64,000 nucleotides of DNA, from assembly GCF_014863605.1 (NCBI RefSeq), contig NZ_CP062252.1, positions 1,435,001 through 1,499,000 on the forward strand, written 5' to 3'. Source of the stretch: Pseudomonas allokribbensis. GTDB taxonomy: Bacteria; Pseudomonadota; Gammaproteobacteria; Pseudomonadales; Pseudomonadaceae. The translations under genes and the position numbers were made by a program. This document shows positions 46,583-56,393 of this stretch, in pieces. How positions within the stretch are numbered: the first letter of the stretch is position 1; every line of letters begins with the position of its first letter. The notes below the pieces were generated by a model. It was not told the origin of the DNA and did no database searches. It saw only the letters and a program-made list of their open reading frames with translations.

Positions 46583-46596
46583 TGCCCGGGGGGCTG

Positions 46597-46640
46597 TTTG
46601 GCGCGTAGTGGAGCGGCGATCCGGCTCTGTGCGCGCCAAA
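46597..46640 (+). terminator. stem-loop between the precursor and the enzyme genes
   Basis: TTTGGCGCG (46597-46605) pairs with CGCGCCAAA (46632-46640), and GGC/GCC flank it. It starts 14 bases after the precursor stop and has no T tract. A hairpin here would favour precursor mRNA over enzyme mRNA, as in other RiPP operons. Confidence 0.55.
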
Positions 46641-46681
46641 TGGCCCGATTGCAAAGTGCATGCAGAGGGAGTGAGCGACGT

Positions 46682-47158
46682 ATGTCAGTCACCTTGATTC
46701 CCATGGACGACGCGGACTTTGTGACGTTCACCGAAAGGGCGGTCGACGAGTATGCCCAAGGCATGGTCGCCTCGGGAGAATGGAGCCAGGCAGAAGCCTC
46801 GCACCGATCCGCCACGGCTTTCGCGCAGTTGCTGGACAAGGGACGGCTGACCGAAAACCATCAGCTCTGGGTGATCCAGGACAGCCAGCGACGTATCGGC
46901 GAGTTGTGGATCGCCCGTCGACATGTCGGCACGAAGCCGATTGCTTTCATCCTGGATATCTACATCGAGCCTGGCGAGCGCCGTCAGGGGCATGCCCGAC
47001 AATCGATGCTGGCCGCCGAAACCTGGGCGCGTCAGAACGGCTGCGAGGAAATGCGTCTGCATGTGTTTGGCCGCAACCTGCCGGCACGTGGTCTTTATGA
47101 ACAATTGGGCTATGACATCGCCAGTCTGACCATGGCGAAACCATTGCCGCCTGCCTGA
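46682..47158 (+). CDS. GNAT-family N-acetyltransferase
   Basis: Acetyltransferase of 158 residues. Motif A, with the acetyl-CoA loop GERRQGHARQ, follows the strand AFILDIYIEP near residue 90-100; the C-terminal strand has RLHVFGRNLPARGLYEQLGY. Cytoplasmic. Start at 46682 with GAGGGAGTG upstream. It sits between the precursor and the tailoring enzymes, so acetylation of the peptide, or of a self-toxic product, are the natural guesses; neither is shown. Confidence 0.82.
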   Translation: MSVTLIPMDDADFVTFTERAVDEYAQGMVASGEWSQAEASHRSATAFAQLLDKGRLTENHQLWVIQDSQRRIGELWIARRHVGTKPIAFILDIYIEPGERRQGHARQSMLAAETWARQNGCEEMRLHVFGRNLPARGLYEQLGYDIASLTMAKPLPPA

Positions 47159-47173
47159 AAGGATGGTTGAAAA

Positions 47174-48334
47174 ATGGATATTGGAAACCACGGCGAATTT
47201 GATTCGACGGTTGATGACTTGTTTAAAGGGAACACCTTTCTTGCTGATGCCAGATATTCAAGATTTGAAATATTACTTGAACATGTCAGTCGCAATCGTT
47301 TCACCATCTTCATGGTTTTATATGCCGAATTATTCAAGTTGTTTTCCGGGGAGTCGCGGTGCTCGGTGTTTTTCGATCAGGCGGTGGAACTTGTATTGCT
47401 GCCACCCCGTGAGCAGGCTTCGATTATCAATGACCCGGTCTTTCAGATATGGACCGGGCAGGCGTTTCGTTTAACCAATCACTTTCTGGTCGGAAAGTCA
47501 GAGAGTACTGCCGAACTGGAAAAGACATTATTCGAGTTTCCCGAGATGCTCGACAGGGTCAAGGCCCGGAGCCAGTCGGTCGTGGTTCAGAACGACCCGC
47601 CGGTCTACCGGTTCGACGCCGATCCGCTGATCATGCAGGCCACGCCGCCCAGTTATGAATTCCCGGAAGACGAAGCGACCCGCAAGCGTCTGGAGCGCGG
47701 CGGTGTTTCCAGTCGGTTCTTCGCTGACGTGGTGAAGATTGCCTTGTTGCGGATTGAGCACACCTGGCCGGCCTGCCGTGAACAGATGAAGTCTCTGATC
47801 AAATCCATTTGTTACCTGCCGGACGGTACCTTTCGCAGTTGTTCGGCTTCGCGCTACACCGGCGTCATCCTTCTGGCGAGCCGGGACGACTCGATCCTCG
47901 ATCTTGAGGAATCCCTGGTGCATGAGGCGACTCATCAGTTGCTTTATCACGTCGTCGAGGTGTCGGCGGTCGTCGACCCCGATGCTTCGCAGGAGGCGTC
48001 ATTCAGCTTGCCGTGGTCGGGCCAGAAGCGTGACCTGTATGGCTACTTTCATGCGTTTTACGTGTACATCGCGCTGGTCAAGTACATGGAACGGGTACGG
48101 TCGCGTTCCGACGAGGAATTGCAGCGGGCGCAGAACCGTCTGCTGTTCATTCTGCGGGGGTTGATCCGGGCCTTGCCGGACCTTCAAGGCAGTGAAGATT
48201 TCACGCCCCACGGGCGCCAGTTGCTGGAAAACCTTGCCGCCGAGGTGCGGGCCATGGAGAGCAAATACTCCGGACGGCTCGCCGCTGCGGCGCCATTGAC
48301 CACGACGCCACCGGTATTGGGTGCAACGGCCTGA
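47174..48334 (+). CDS. HExxH-type putative peptide beta-hydroxylase
   Basis: Protein of 386 residues of the RiPP-associated HExxH family, recently linked to alpha-ketoglutarate-dependent peptide beta-hydroxylation. The motif HEATH lies at 250-254 in SLVHEATHQLLYHVVEVS, and a further conserved histidine at 293 in RDLYGYFHAFYVYIA is placed like the third metal ligand. It is not a protease by context. The N-terminal half (residues 1-160) is poorly conserved and visibly more AT-rich than the rest. 15 bases after the GNAT gene and 15 before the MNIO-SagB gene, so one operon. Confidence 0.8.
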   Translation: MDIGNHGEFDSTVDDLFKGNTFLADARYSRFEILLEHVSRNRFTIFMVLYAELFKLFSGESRCSVFFDQAVELVLLPPREQASIINDPVFQIWTGQAFRLTNHFLVGKSESTAELEKTLFEFPEMLDRVKARSQSVVVQNDPPVYRFDADPLIMQATPPSYEFPEDEATRKRLERGGVSSRFFADVVKIALLRIEHTWPACREQMKSLIKSICYLPDGTFRSCSASRYTGVILLASRDDSILDLEESLVHEATHQLLYHVVEVSAVVDPDASQEASFSLPWSGQKRDLYGYFHAFYVYIALVKYMERVRSRSDEELQRAQNRLLFILRGLIRALPDLQGSEDFTPHGRQLLENLAAEVRAMESKYSGRLAAAAPLTTTPPVLGATA

Positions 48335-48349
48335 GCCCGGGAGGCAATC

Positions 48350-50299
48350 ATGACGATGTTCGATGCTTCGCGGTTTCCCGAGGCCGGGGTAGGGCTGGAG
48401 TATCACTTGCCCCGGCACCGGGTTGCGGATCATGCAGTCGATCCGGCCCTCGAACGGATCCTCGCCGAAGGCCTGCCGTATTTCGATTACCTGGAGTTTC
48501 AGCCGACCCACAGCATCCTCGAACCGCGACTGCTTGAAGTCGGGGAGCAGACGCCCAGTCTGTTGCATTCCTCCAGCCTGTCTCTCGGCAGTGTAGGGAT
48601 CGCGATGGATCGCGAGTTTCTGCAGATGACCCGACGGCTGTGCGACAGAACCCGATCACCCTGGCTGGCCGAGCACATTTCCTGGTCGCGGTTTCACGGT
48701 GGCGACACCCAGCACTTCATCTTGCCGACCCTGGCAGCGGAAGTGGCCGACACGGTGGTCGCCAACGCCCTTGAGCTGCAAGCGCTGACCGCGACACCGC
48801 TGGTGCTGGAAAATGCTCCGCGTCTGTTTTCATTGGCCGACGCCCCCGAGCAGTCGGAAGGCGAATTCATTTCAAGCGTGGTGCAGCGCAGCGGTGCGGG
48901 GTTTCTGCTGGATCTGGACAGCGCCATCACCACCGCCAAAGCGCTGGGTTACGACTTCAAGGATTATTTGCGTTCGTTGCCGCTGGATCGGCTGATTGAA
49001 ATCCACACCGGGCATCCGCGTCGGGACTGGGACCTGTTGGCGCAGCTGTTTGCGGTGTCCCCGGTCAGGGCGGTGACGCTGGAATGGGACATCGCCGACA
49101 GAGCCGACGATGCACAGCTGGAAGTCCTGATTCGCGACATCAAGCGTCTCAAGCCCAGGGATATGTTCTGGCAGGGCCGCGAGCCGCCGCCAGCGCCGGA
49201 CACTCAGGCCCTCGAGCCCGGCTCGTTGCTCAAACTCAGGGAAAGCGTGTGGTTCAGTGTCGGGTCTTCATCATTCGTGCTGCGGGATCGGCAGTCGGGC
49301 CTGAGTCTGGATTTCTGCCTGACGTTGCTGCCGTTGTTGAACCACTTCATGACCCCGCATTCGCTTGAGAGTGCGCTGATGCTGCCGGGCGTCTTGAATA
49401 GCCCGGAGCAGGGTAGTCATCTGGCTTTTTTGCAGGCGCTGGTGAGTCACGGGATTGTGCAATCTGTCGCAGGTTCGCGGGACAGGGTGCACAGGCAACC
49501 GCTCAAGCTCTGGTCCCGCTGGGAGGCTGCGCTGGAGTTTTACCTCAGCACCCGCACCGGTTTGCAGACGCCCTACGTCAGCGTCGTCGAGCTTGAGGCC
49601 GAGCTTGAACAGAAGGCCTCGCAGCAGCGTCAGCCGTCATCCTTCAAGGACTATCACTCTCATCCTTTCATTGCCCTGGAAAACCCGCTGCTGGTGCCCG
49701 GCGAGACCCTCGCCGAAACGACACTGCTTGATTCGCTGTGCGCCCGACGTACGTCTCGGGCGTTCAGCGGCAAGCCGTTGACCCCGACGCAATTGTCCCT
49801 GCTGCTCTATTACACCTGGGGCGTGACGGCGATGGAACCGAACGGTATGGGCGACTATTTTCTGAAGAAAACCTCGCCCTCCGGCGGCTCGCTGCAAGCC
49901 ACCGAGGTGTACGCGGTGCTGATGAATGTGCAGGGTTTCGAGCGGGGGCTTTATCACTACTCCGTACGTCGTCACGGACTGGAATTGCTGTCGCGGGAGG
50001 ATCCTAGAACCTGGATCAGCGAGGCCAGCGGCGGGCAACCCTGGGTGAAGGATGCGGCCGCGGTGTTCGTGTCCACCGCGCGGGTCGAGCGGTTGTCCTG
50101 GAAGTACGAGTTCAGCCGGGCGCTGCGGGTGGCGCTGATGGATGCCGGGCACCTGAGCCAGACGTTTTCACTGGTGGCCACCGCGCTGAGCCTCGGGTGT
50201 TTCACCACGGCGGCGCTGCGCGATGAAATGTTCGAAAACCGCCTGGGGCTCGATTATCTGGAAGAACCGGTGTTTCTGCTCAACGGTGTCGGCGGCTGA
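48350..50299 (+). CDS. MNIO (DUF692) - SagB-type nitroreductase fusion
   Basis: Fusion protein of 649 residues. Residues 1-285 form an MNIO domain: H73 (LLHSSSLSLG), E108-H109 (LAEHISW), E154-N155 (LVLENAP), E172, D188 (FLLDLDSA), H219 and H222 (EIHTGH), E245 (TLEWD). Compared with BufB, the DVNN motif is DLDS, and the LIDDHG loop is shortened to TGH. Residues 290-430 contain a small winged-helix-like unit (LLPLLNHFMTPHSLESALML) as in SagB proteins. Residues 455-649 are an FMN nitroreductase: RRTSRAFSGKPLTPTQL, SPSGGSLQATEVYAV and DAGHLSQTFSLVATALSLGC. SagB enzymes oxidise azolines to azoles. The substrate is presumably the cysteine-free peptide at 46322. No YcaO partner is nearby. Confidence 0.88.
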   Translation: MTMFDASRFPEAGVGLEYHLPRHRVADHAVDPALERILAEGLPYFDYLEFQPTHSILEPRLLEVGEQTPSLLHSSSLSLGSVGIAMDREFLQMTRRLCDRTRSPWLAEHISWSRFHGGDTQHFILPTLAAEVADTVVANALELQALTATPLVLENAPRLFSLADAPEQSEGEFISSVVQRSGAGFLLDLDSAITTAKALGYDFKDYLRSLPLDRLIEIHTGHPRRDWDLLAQLFAVSPVRAVTLEWDIADRADDAQLEVLIRDIKRLKPRDMFWQGREPPPAPDTQALEPGSLLKLRESVWFSVGSSSFVLRDRQSGLSLDFCLTLLPLLNHFMTPHSLESALMLPGVLNSPEQGSHLAFLQALVSHGIVQSVAGSRDRVHRQPLKLWSRWEAALEFYLSTRTGLQTPYVSVVELEAELEQKASQQRQPSSFKDYHSHPFIALENPLLVPGETLAETTLLDSLCARRTSRAFSGKPLTPTQLSLLLYYTWGVTAMEPNGMGDYFLKKTSPSGGSLQATEVYAVLMNVQGFERGLYHYSVRRHGLELLSREDPRTWISEASGGQPWVKDAAAVFVSTARVERLSWKYEFSRALRVALMDAGHLSQTFSLVATALSLGCFTTAALRDEMFENRLGLDYLEEPVFLLNGVGG

Positions 50300-50317
50300 A
50301 GGCGTTGCGCAGACAAC

Positions 50318-50345
50318 AAAAAGCCCACCGAATGGTGGGCTTTTT
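50318..50345. terminator. bidirectional terminator between the RiPP operon and ttgC
   Basis: AAAAAGCCCACC-GAAT-GGTGGGCTTTTT: a 12-bp stem with A/T tracts on both sides. Confidence 0.92.
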
Positions 50346-50361
50346 GTTTATCGCGAGACGA

Positions 50362-51822
50362 TCAGAACAACTTCATCTTCGGCGCTTCTTCTTTCAGCGG
50401 CTCGTTCTGCGCGGTTTGCGCATTCCAGCCACCACCCAGTGCCTTGTACAGGTTGACCGCACTGGTCAGCTGCGCGAGGCGGTCGGTGATCAGGGCCTGT
50501 TGGGCGCTGAACAGCTGACGCTGGGCATCGAGGAAGGTCAGGTTGCTGTCGACGCCAATGCGGTAGCGACGCTCGGCCAGACGGTAGTAATCCTGGTTGG
50601 CCTGAACGAAGTCACGCTGCGCCTGCAACTGCTCGGTGTAGGTCTGGCGCGCGGCCAGGCCGTCGGCGACTTCCTGGAAGGCCGTTTGAATGGACTTCTC
50701 GTAGTTCGCCACGCCAATGTCCTTCTGGATCTTGGCGTAGTCGAGGCTGGCGCGCAGGCTGCCGGCGTTGAAGATCGGCAGGTTGATCTGCGGCTGGAAC
50801 AGCCACGTGCCCGAACCGCCCTTGAACAGGCCGGACAGGTCCGGGCTCAGGCTGCCCGCGTTGGCGGTCAGGCTGATGCTCGGGAAGAACGCTGCACGGG
50901 CTGCGCCGATGTTGGCGTTGGCGGCCTTCAGGTTGTACTCGGCCTGAAGGATGTCCGGACGACGTTGCAGCAGATCCGACGGCAGACCGGCCGGCACATC
51001 GCTGAGCAGGTCATCCGACAGCGGTTTGGCCGCTTGCAGGTTGGCCGGCACGCCGGTGCCGAGCAGCAGGGTCAGGCTGTTTTCGTCCTGAGCGACCTGG
51101 CGGGTGTAGCGCGCCAGTTGTGCACGGGCGTTTTCAACCGAGGTGCGCGACTGCGCCAGGTCCAGCGCCGAAGCCACACCGACTTCGTTGCTGCGGCTGG
51201 TCAGCTTGTAGCTTTCCTCGAAGGCACCGAGGGTGTCCTGAGTCAGCTTCAGCAGTTCCTTGTCGGCCTGCCAGGTCAGGTAGGCGTTGGCCACGCTGGC
51301 CACCAGGCTGATCTGGGTGCTGCGGCGCGCTTCTTCGGTGGCGAAGTATTGTTGCAGCGCTTGTTCGCTCAGGCTGCGAACCCGACCGAACAGGTCCAGT
51401 TCATAGGCGCTGATGCCGACGGTGGCGGTGTAGGAACTGGTGATGTTCGCTTCACCGGTCTGCGACGCACGGGCCGGAACCCGCTGACGGCTGCCGCTGG
51501 CATTGGCCGAAACGGCCGGGAACAGGTCGGCACGCTGGATGCGGTATTGAGCCGCGTAGGCGTCGATGTTCAGCGCCGCGACACGCAGGTCGCGGTTGTT
51601 TTCCAGGGCGACCTGGATCAGCTGTTGCAGGGCAGGGTCATGGAAAAACTGCTTCCAGCCTTGCTCGGCAGCGGCCTGCGCCGGTGCCTGGGCCGGCGAG
51701 TACGCCGGGCCCTGCGGGAATTGCGCGGCCACCGGTGCTTGCGGCTGCTGATAATCCGGTATCAGCGAGCAACCGCTCAGCACGAAGGCGGCGACTGCGA
51801 TGGAGAGTAGCGACTTGCTCAT
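50362..51822 (-). CDS. ttgC: RND efflux outer membrane channel TtgC (OprM-like)
   Basis: Outer-membrane lipoprotein of 486 residues that forms the exit duct. Lipobox VLSGC gives Cys18. The TolC-type repeats contain [17 protein letters not shown] and [17 protein letters not shown]. It ends the minus-strand operon ttgABC and overlaps ttgB by 4 bases. Close relatives are OprM, TtgC and EmhC. Its lipid-anchored N-terminus and trimeric channel are family knowledge. Confidence 0.94.
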   Translation of the reverse strand: MSKSLLSIAVAAFVLSGCSLIPDYQQPQAPVAAQFPQGPAYSPAQAPAQAAAEQGWKQFFHDPALQQLIQVALENNRDLRVAALNIDAYAAQYRIQRADLFPAVSANASGSRQRVPARASQTGEANITSSYTATVGISAYELDLFGRVRSLSEQALQQYFATEEARRSTQISLVASVANAYLTWQADKELLKLTQDTLGAFEESYKLTSRSNEVGVASALDLAQSRTSVENARAQLARYTRQVAQDENSLTLLLGTGVPANLQAAKPLSDDLLSDVPAGLPSDLLQRRPDILQAEYNLKAANANIGAARAAFFPSISLTANAGSLSPDLSGLFKGGSGTWLFQPQINLPIFNAGSLRASLDYAKIQKDIGVANYEKSIQTAFQEVADGLAARQTYTEQLQAQRDFVQANQDYYRLAERRYRIGVDSNLTFLDAQRQLFSAQQALITDRLAQLTSAVNLYKALGGGWNAQTAQNEPLKEEAPKMKLF

Positions 51823-54800
51823 TGGCCAGCCTCTTTAGGAGTTTCTATGGCGTCATCCTTGCCGGCGTTTTTGCGCTGGCCCATGGACGACACAGTGACG
51901 AAGAACAGTGGGACCCAGAAGATCGCCAGGATCGTGGCCGTGAGCATACCGCCAATCACGCCGGTACCGATCGCGTGTTGACTGCCCGAGCCTGCGCCGG
52001 TGGAGATCGCCAACGGTACAACACCGAGGACGAAGGCCAGCGACGTCATGATGATCGGTCGCAGACGCATGCGGCAGGCTTCGATCGCTGCATCGCGCAG
52101 ACTGCGCCCTTGCTCGTGCAGCTCCTTGGCGAATTCGACGATCAGAATGGCGTTTTTAGCCGCCAGACCGATGGTCGTCAACAGACCTACCTGGAAGTAC
52201 ACGTCGTTCGACAGGCCGCGCAGGCTGGTAGCCATCAGCGCACCGATGATCCCCAGCGGCACCACGAGCATGACCGCGATCGGAATCGACCAGCTTTCAT
52301 ACAACGCCGCCAGACACAGGAACACCATCAGCAGCGACAGAGCGTACAGCGCTGGCGCTTGCGAGCCGGACAGACGTTCCTCGTAGGACAGACCGGTCCA
52401 GGAGATACCGACACCTGGTGGCAGCTTGGCGGCAATCGCTTCGACTTCGGCCATCGCTTCACCGGTCGAGTAGCCCGGCGCCGGAGAACCGAGGATCTCC
52501 ATCGCTTCTACACCGTTGTAGCGCGCCAGTTTCGGCGAGCCGTAGATCCACTCGCCCTTGGCGAACGCGGAGAACGGAACCATGGTGCCGGCGCTGTTGC
52601 GCACGTACCACTTCTTCAGGTCTTCAGGGCTCATGCGAGCACCGGCCTGACCTTGTACGTAAACCTTCTTCACACGACCGCGGTCGATGAAGTCGTTGAC
52701 GTAGCTACTACCGAAAGAGATCGACAGGGTGCTGTTGATGTCGGAAAGGCTCAAGCCCAGGGCACGGGCCTTCTCGTCGTCGATTTCCAGATGGTATTGC
52801 GGCTCGTCGTTCAGGCCATTCGGACGGACCTGGTAGAGCACCTTGCTCTGCGCAGCCATGCCGAGGAACTGGTTACGGGCTTCCATCAACTTGTCGTGAC
52901 CGATACCGGCGCGGTCCTGCAGGAACACGTCGAAACCGGTGGCGTTACCCAACTCCAGTACGGCCGGCGGGGCGAAGGCAAACACCATCGCATCGCGGAA
53001 ACTGAAGAAGTGCTGCTGGGCACGCTGGGCCAGGGCAAACACGCTGTTGTTCGCGTCACGCTCGTGCCATGGCTTGAGCATGATGAACGCAAGACCCGAG
53101 CTCTGGCCGCGACCGGCGAAGTTGAAGCCGTTCACGGTGAACACCGAGGCTACCGAACTGGACTCTTTATCCAGCAGGTAGGTACGCATTTCATCGATCA
53201 CCACCTGCGTGCGCTCGGCACTGGAACCGGCTGGTGTCTGTACCTGGGCGAACAGTACGCCCTGGTCTTCTTCCGGCAGGAACGCGGTTGGAATGCGGGT
53301 GAACAGCCAGATCATGCCGACCACGATCAGGATGTAGGCCAGCAGGTACGGCGCCTTGCGCTGCAGGATGTTGCCGACACCGCGCTCGTAGCTGCGAACG
53401 CTACGGTCGAAGTTGCGGTTGAACCAGCCGAAGAAGCCGCGTTTCGGCGTGCCGTGCTCGCCTTTCGGAATCGCCTTGAGCATGGTGGCGCAGAGTGCCG
53501 GGGTGAAGATCAGCGCGACCATTACCGACAGGGCCATGGCCGAGACGATGGTGATCGAGAACTGACGGTAGATCACACCGGTGGAACCGCTGAAGAACGC
53601 CATCGGCAGCAGTACCGCCGAGAGCACGAGGGCGATACCGACCAGTGCGCCCTGGATCTGGCCCATGGACTTCTTGGTCGCCTCCTTCGGTGACAGGCCT
53701 TCTTCGGCCATCACCCGCTCGACGTTTTCCACCACGACGATGGCGTCGTCCACCAGCAAGCCGATGGCCAGCACCATACCGAACATGGTCAGGGTGTTGA
53801 TGCTGAAACCGGCGGCCGCGAGGATGCCGAACGTACCGAGCAATACCACCGGTACGGTCATCGTGGTGATGACGGTCGCGCGGAAGTTCTGCAGGAACAG
53901 GAACATCACCAGGAACACCAGCGCGATCGCTTCGACCAGGGTTTCAACCACACCCTTGATCGACTCGGTCACCACCGGGGTGGTGTCGTACGGGAACACC
54001 ACTTCCATGCCTTGCGGGAAGAACGGCTTGAGGTCGTCAATCGTCTTGCGCAGGGCTTTTGCGGTGTCGAGGGCGTTGGCGCCGTTGGCCAGTTTCACCG
54101 CCAGACCGGAAGCCGGTTTGCCGTTGAACTGCGCCGCGATACTGGAGTTTTCACCACCCAAGCCGACGTCGGCAACATCGCCGACACGCACTTGCGAGCC
54201 ATCCTGGTTGACCTTCAGCAGAATCGCCTTGAACTGCTCGGCCGTCTGCAGGCGGGTCTTGCCGATGATCGTGGCGTTCAGTTGCTGGCCTGGCAGCGCC
54301 GGCAGACCGCCGAGCTGACCGGAGGAAATCTGCACGTTCTGCGCCGAGATCGCGGCGCTGACATCGGCCGGGGTCAGGTTGTACTTGTTCAGCTTGGCCG
54401 GGTCGAGCCAGATGCGCATCGCGTACTGGGCACCGAAGACCTGGAAGTCACCGACACCGGCAGTCCGGGAGATCGGGTCCTGCATGTTCGACACGATGTA
54501 GTTGGACAGGTCGTCCTTGGACATGCTGCCGTCACGCGACACCACGCCGATCACCAGCAGGAAGTTCTTCACTGCCTTGGTCACGCGGATACCCTGTTGC
54601 TGCACTTCCTGCGGCAACAGCGGGGTGGCCAGGTTCAACTTGTTCTGGACCTGGACCTGCGCGGTGTCGGAGTTGGTGCCTTGCTCGAAGGTCGCGGTGA
54701 TGGTCATGCTGCCGTCGGAGTTACTTTCCGACGACACATAACGCAGGTTGTCGATACCGTTGAGCTGTTGCTCGATCACCTGCACCACGGTGTCCTGAAC

Positions 54801-54968
54801 CGTTTGTGCCGAAGCACCCGGGTAGGTCACGGAAATCGCAATGGCCGGTGGCGCAATGCTCGGGTACTGGTTGATCGGCAACTTGAGGATCGATAGAGCC
54901 CCGACCAGCATGATCACCAGGGCAATTACCCAGGCGAAAATCGGACGGTCGATAAAAAATTTCGACAT
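51819..54968 (-). CDS. ttgB: RND efflux inner membrane transporter TtgB (MexB-like)
   Basis: Proton-driven drug and solvent pump of 1049 residues, the length of MexB/TtgB. It starts [37 protein letters not shown] holds the paired aspartates of the proton relay near 407-408; HAE1 family repeats and helices near residues 340-560 and 870-1030 are visible. It sits between ttgA (3-base gap) and ttgC (overlap). Broad substrate range is family knowledge. Confidence 0.97.
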   Translation of the reverse strand: MSKFFIDRPIFAWVIALVIMLVGALSILKLPINQYPSIAPPAIAISVTYPGASAQTVQDTVVQVIEQQLNGIDNLRYVSSESNSDGSMTITATFEQGTNSDTAQVQVQNKLNLATPLLPQEVQQQGIRVTKAVKNFLLVIGVVSRDGSMSKDDLSNYIVSNMQDPISRTAGVGDFQVFGAQYAMRIWLDPAKLNKYNLTPADVSAAISAQNVQISSGQLGGLPALPGQQLNATIIGKTRLQTAEQFKAILLKVNQDGSQVRVGDVADVGLGGENSSIAAQFNGKPASGLAVKLANGANALDTAKALRKTIDDLKPFFPQGMEVVFPYDTTPVVTESIKGVVETLVEAIALVFLVMFLFLQNFRATVITTMTVPVVLLGTFGILAAAGFSINTLTMFGMVLAIGLLVDDAIVVVENVERVMAEEGLSPKEATKKSMGQIQGALVGIALVLSAVLLPMAFFSGSTGVIYRQFSITIVSAMALSVMVALIFTPALCATMLKAIPKGEHGTPKRGFFGWFNRNFDRSVRSYERGVGNILQRKAPYLLAYILIVVGMIWLFTRIPTAFLPEEDQGVLFAQVQTPAGSSAERTQVVIDEMRTYLLDKESSSVASVFTVNGFNFAGRGQSSGLAFIMLKPWHERDANNSVFALAQRAQQHFFSFRDAMVFAFAPPAVLELGNATGFDVFLQDRAGIGHDKLMEARNQFLGMAAQSKVLYQVRPNGLNDEPQYHLEIDDEKARALGLSLSDINSTLSISFGSSYVNDFIDRGRVKKVYVQGQAGARMSPEDLKKWYVRNSAGTMVPFSAFAKGEWIYGSPKLARYNGVEAMEILGSPAPGYSTGEAMAEVEAIAAKLPPGVGISWTGLSYEERLSGSQAPALYALSLLMVFLCLAALYESWSIPIAVMLVVPLGIIGALMATSLRGLSNDVYFQVGLLTTIGLAAKNAILIVEFAKELHEQGRSLRDAAIEACRMRLRPIIMTSLAFVLGVVPLAISTGAGSGSQHAIGTGVIGGMLTATILAIFWVPLFFVTVSSMGQRKNAGKDDAIETPKEAGQ

Positions 54969-54971
54969 GAG

Positions 54972-56126
54972 TTACTCCCCTTTGCCGCCGTAGGCTTTGT
55001 CAGCTGCCTTGGCGGGTGCCGGGTTCTTGGCTACGTTGGTCGCTTCGGTCGGATTGACCTGAACACCAGGGCGGACGAATTGCAGCCCTTCGGTGATCAG
55101 GCGATCGCCGGCTTTCAGGCCGTCTTCGATCAGCCACTGGCTGCCGACGGTACGGCTGGCCTTGAGCTGACGCAGTTCGACCTTGTTGTCCGCACCGACG
55201 ACCAGCGCGGTCGGCGTGCCCTTGAGGTCACGGGTCACGCCTTGTTGCGGCGCCAGGATGGCGGCGGCGTTGACACCGGCCTGCAGCTGGGCGCGGACGA
55301 ACATGCCTGGCAACAGGGTGTGATCCGGGTTCGGGAACACGGCGCGCAGGGTCACGGAGCCGGTGGTCGGGTCGACCGACACTTCGGAGAATTCCAGCTT
55401 ACCGTCGAGCTTGTACTGGCTGCCGTCTTCCAGGGTCAGCTTGACCGCTGCGGCATTGTCGCCGGCCTTCTGCAGGCGGCCGCTTTCCAGCTCGCGGCGC
55501 AGTTCCAGCAATTCGACCGAAGACTGAGTGACGTCGACGTAGATCGGGTCCAGTTGCTGGATGGTTGCCATCGCATCGGCCTGGCCACTGCTGACCAGTG
55601 CGCCTTCGGTGACCGAAGAACGACCGATACGCCCGGAGATCGGCGCGTAGACCTTGGTGTAACGCACGTTGATCTGCGCGCTCTGCAGCGAAGCTTCCGA
55701 TTGCAGGCGGTTGGACACGGCCGTGTCGTATTCCTGACGGCTCACGGCCTGCTCGTCGACCAGTTGCTTGTAGCGGTCGGAGATCGACTTGGTCGAACGC
55801 AGGTTGGCTTCGGCGCTTTTCAGGGTCGCTTCATAGACCGACGGATCGATCTGATACAGCTGCTGGCCGGCTTTGACATCGCCGCCTTCCTTGAACAGAC
55901 GCTTGAGAATGATGCCGTTGACCTGCGGACGGACTTCAGCAATGCGGAACGCACTGGTGCGCCCCGGCAGTTCCGACGTGAGGGTAAAGGCCTGTGGTTG
56001 CAGGGTGACGACGCCGACCTGAGGAGGTGGTGCGGCGGGAGCCGCCTCTTCCTTTTTACATCCGCTGAGCAGCGATGCCAGGGCGACGGCAGTGACCAGA
56101 GCGGTAACAGCTGGCTTGAATTGCAT
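54972..56126 (-). CDS. ttgA: RND efflux periplasmic adaptor TtgA (MexA-like)
   Basis: Membrane fusion lipoprotein of 384 residues. Signal peptide with lipobox LLSGC gives Cys23, followed by a Pro/Ala-rich linker. Features include the lipoyl/hairpin region (VQPQV-like VRPQVNGIILKRLFKEGG) and the long coiled hairpin with SDRYKQLVDEQAVSRQEYDTA. It joins TtgB and TtgC. Start at 56126 behind GAGGATCTTC; upstream codons lack homology. First gene of the operon. Confidence 0.95.
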   Translation of the reverse strand: MQFKPAVTALVTAVALASLLSGCKKEEAAPAAPPPQVGVVTLQPQAFTLTSELPGRTSAFRIAEVRPQVNGIILKRLFKEGGDVKAGQQLYQIDPSVYEATLKSAEANLRSTKSISDRYKQLVDEQAVSRQEYDTAVSNRLQSEASLQSAQINVRYTKVYAPISGRIGRSSVTEGALVSSGQADAMATIQQLDPIYVDVTQSSVELLELRRELESGRLQKAGDNAAAVKLTLEDGSQYKLDGKLEFSEVSVDPTTGSVTLRAVFPNPDHTLLPGMFVRAQLQAGVNAAAILAPQQGVTRDLKGTPTALVVGADNKVELRQLKASRTVGSQWLIEDGLKAGDRLITEGLQFVRPGVQVNPTEATNVAKNPAPAKAADKAYGGKGE

Positions 56127-56213
56127 GAAGATCCTCGGGTCAGGCGCGCGAAAAGCGCACAAGAAGTGTGGAAGGGTAAAAATAGGGTACCGGGTGGATA
56201 AGTAGCTTGCTAA

Positions 56214-56249
56214 GGAATATACTTACGTTCATGGTTGTTTGTAAATACC
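56214..56249. promoter_or_regulatory. TtgR operator in the ttgA-ttgR intergenic region
   Basis: The minus strand reads GGTATTTACAAACAACCATG followed by AACGTAAGTATATTCC. This agrees almost base for base with the TtgR operator known from P. putida, which overlaps the ttgA and ttgR promoters. Confidence 0.88.
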
Positions 56250-56393
56250 TTTGCCGCGTACCCACCTGGTTACAAAAGTCGTCGCAAGGTCTGAAATTGT
56301 AGGCCGGGGGAGTCGATCCGCGAGAGATCCACCCCTTTTTATTCAGCGGATATTCAGCCATCCCTGAAACATCCTGTTTGAGGTTTTACTGCC

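Noticed and set aside
47174..48334. HExxH protein as a zinc protease that removes the RiPP leader
   Set aside because: The flanking residues and the downstream RDLYGYFHAF segment fit the RiPP-associated hydroxylase family better; not fully excluded.
50362..56126. ttgABC pump as dedicated exporter for the RiPP cluster
   Set aside because: It is convergent, separated by a strong bidirectional terminator, and has its own repressor and operator.
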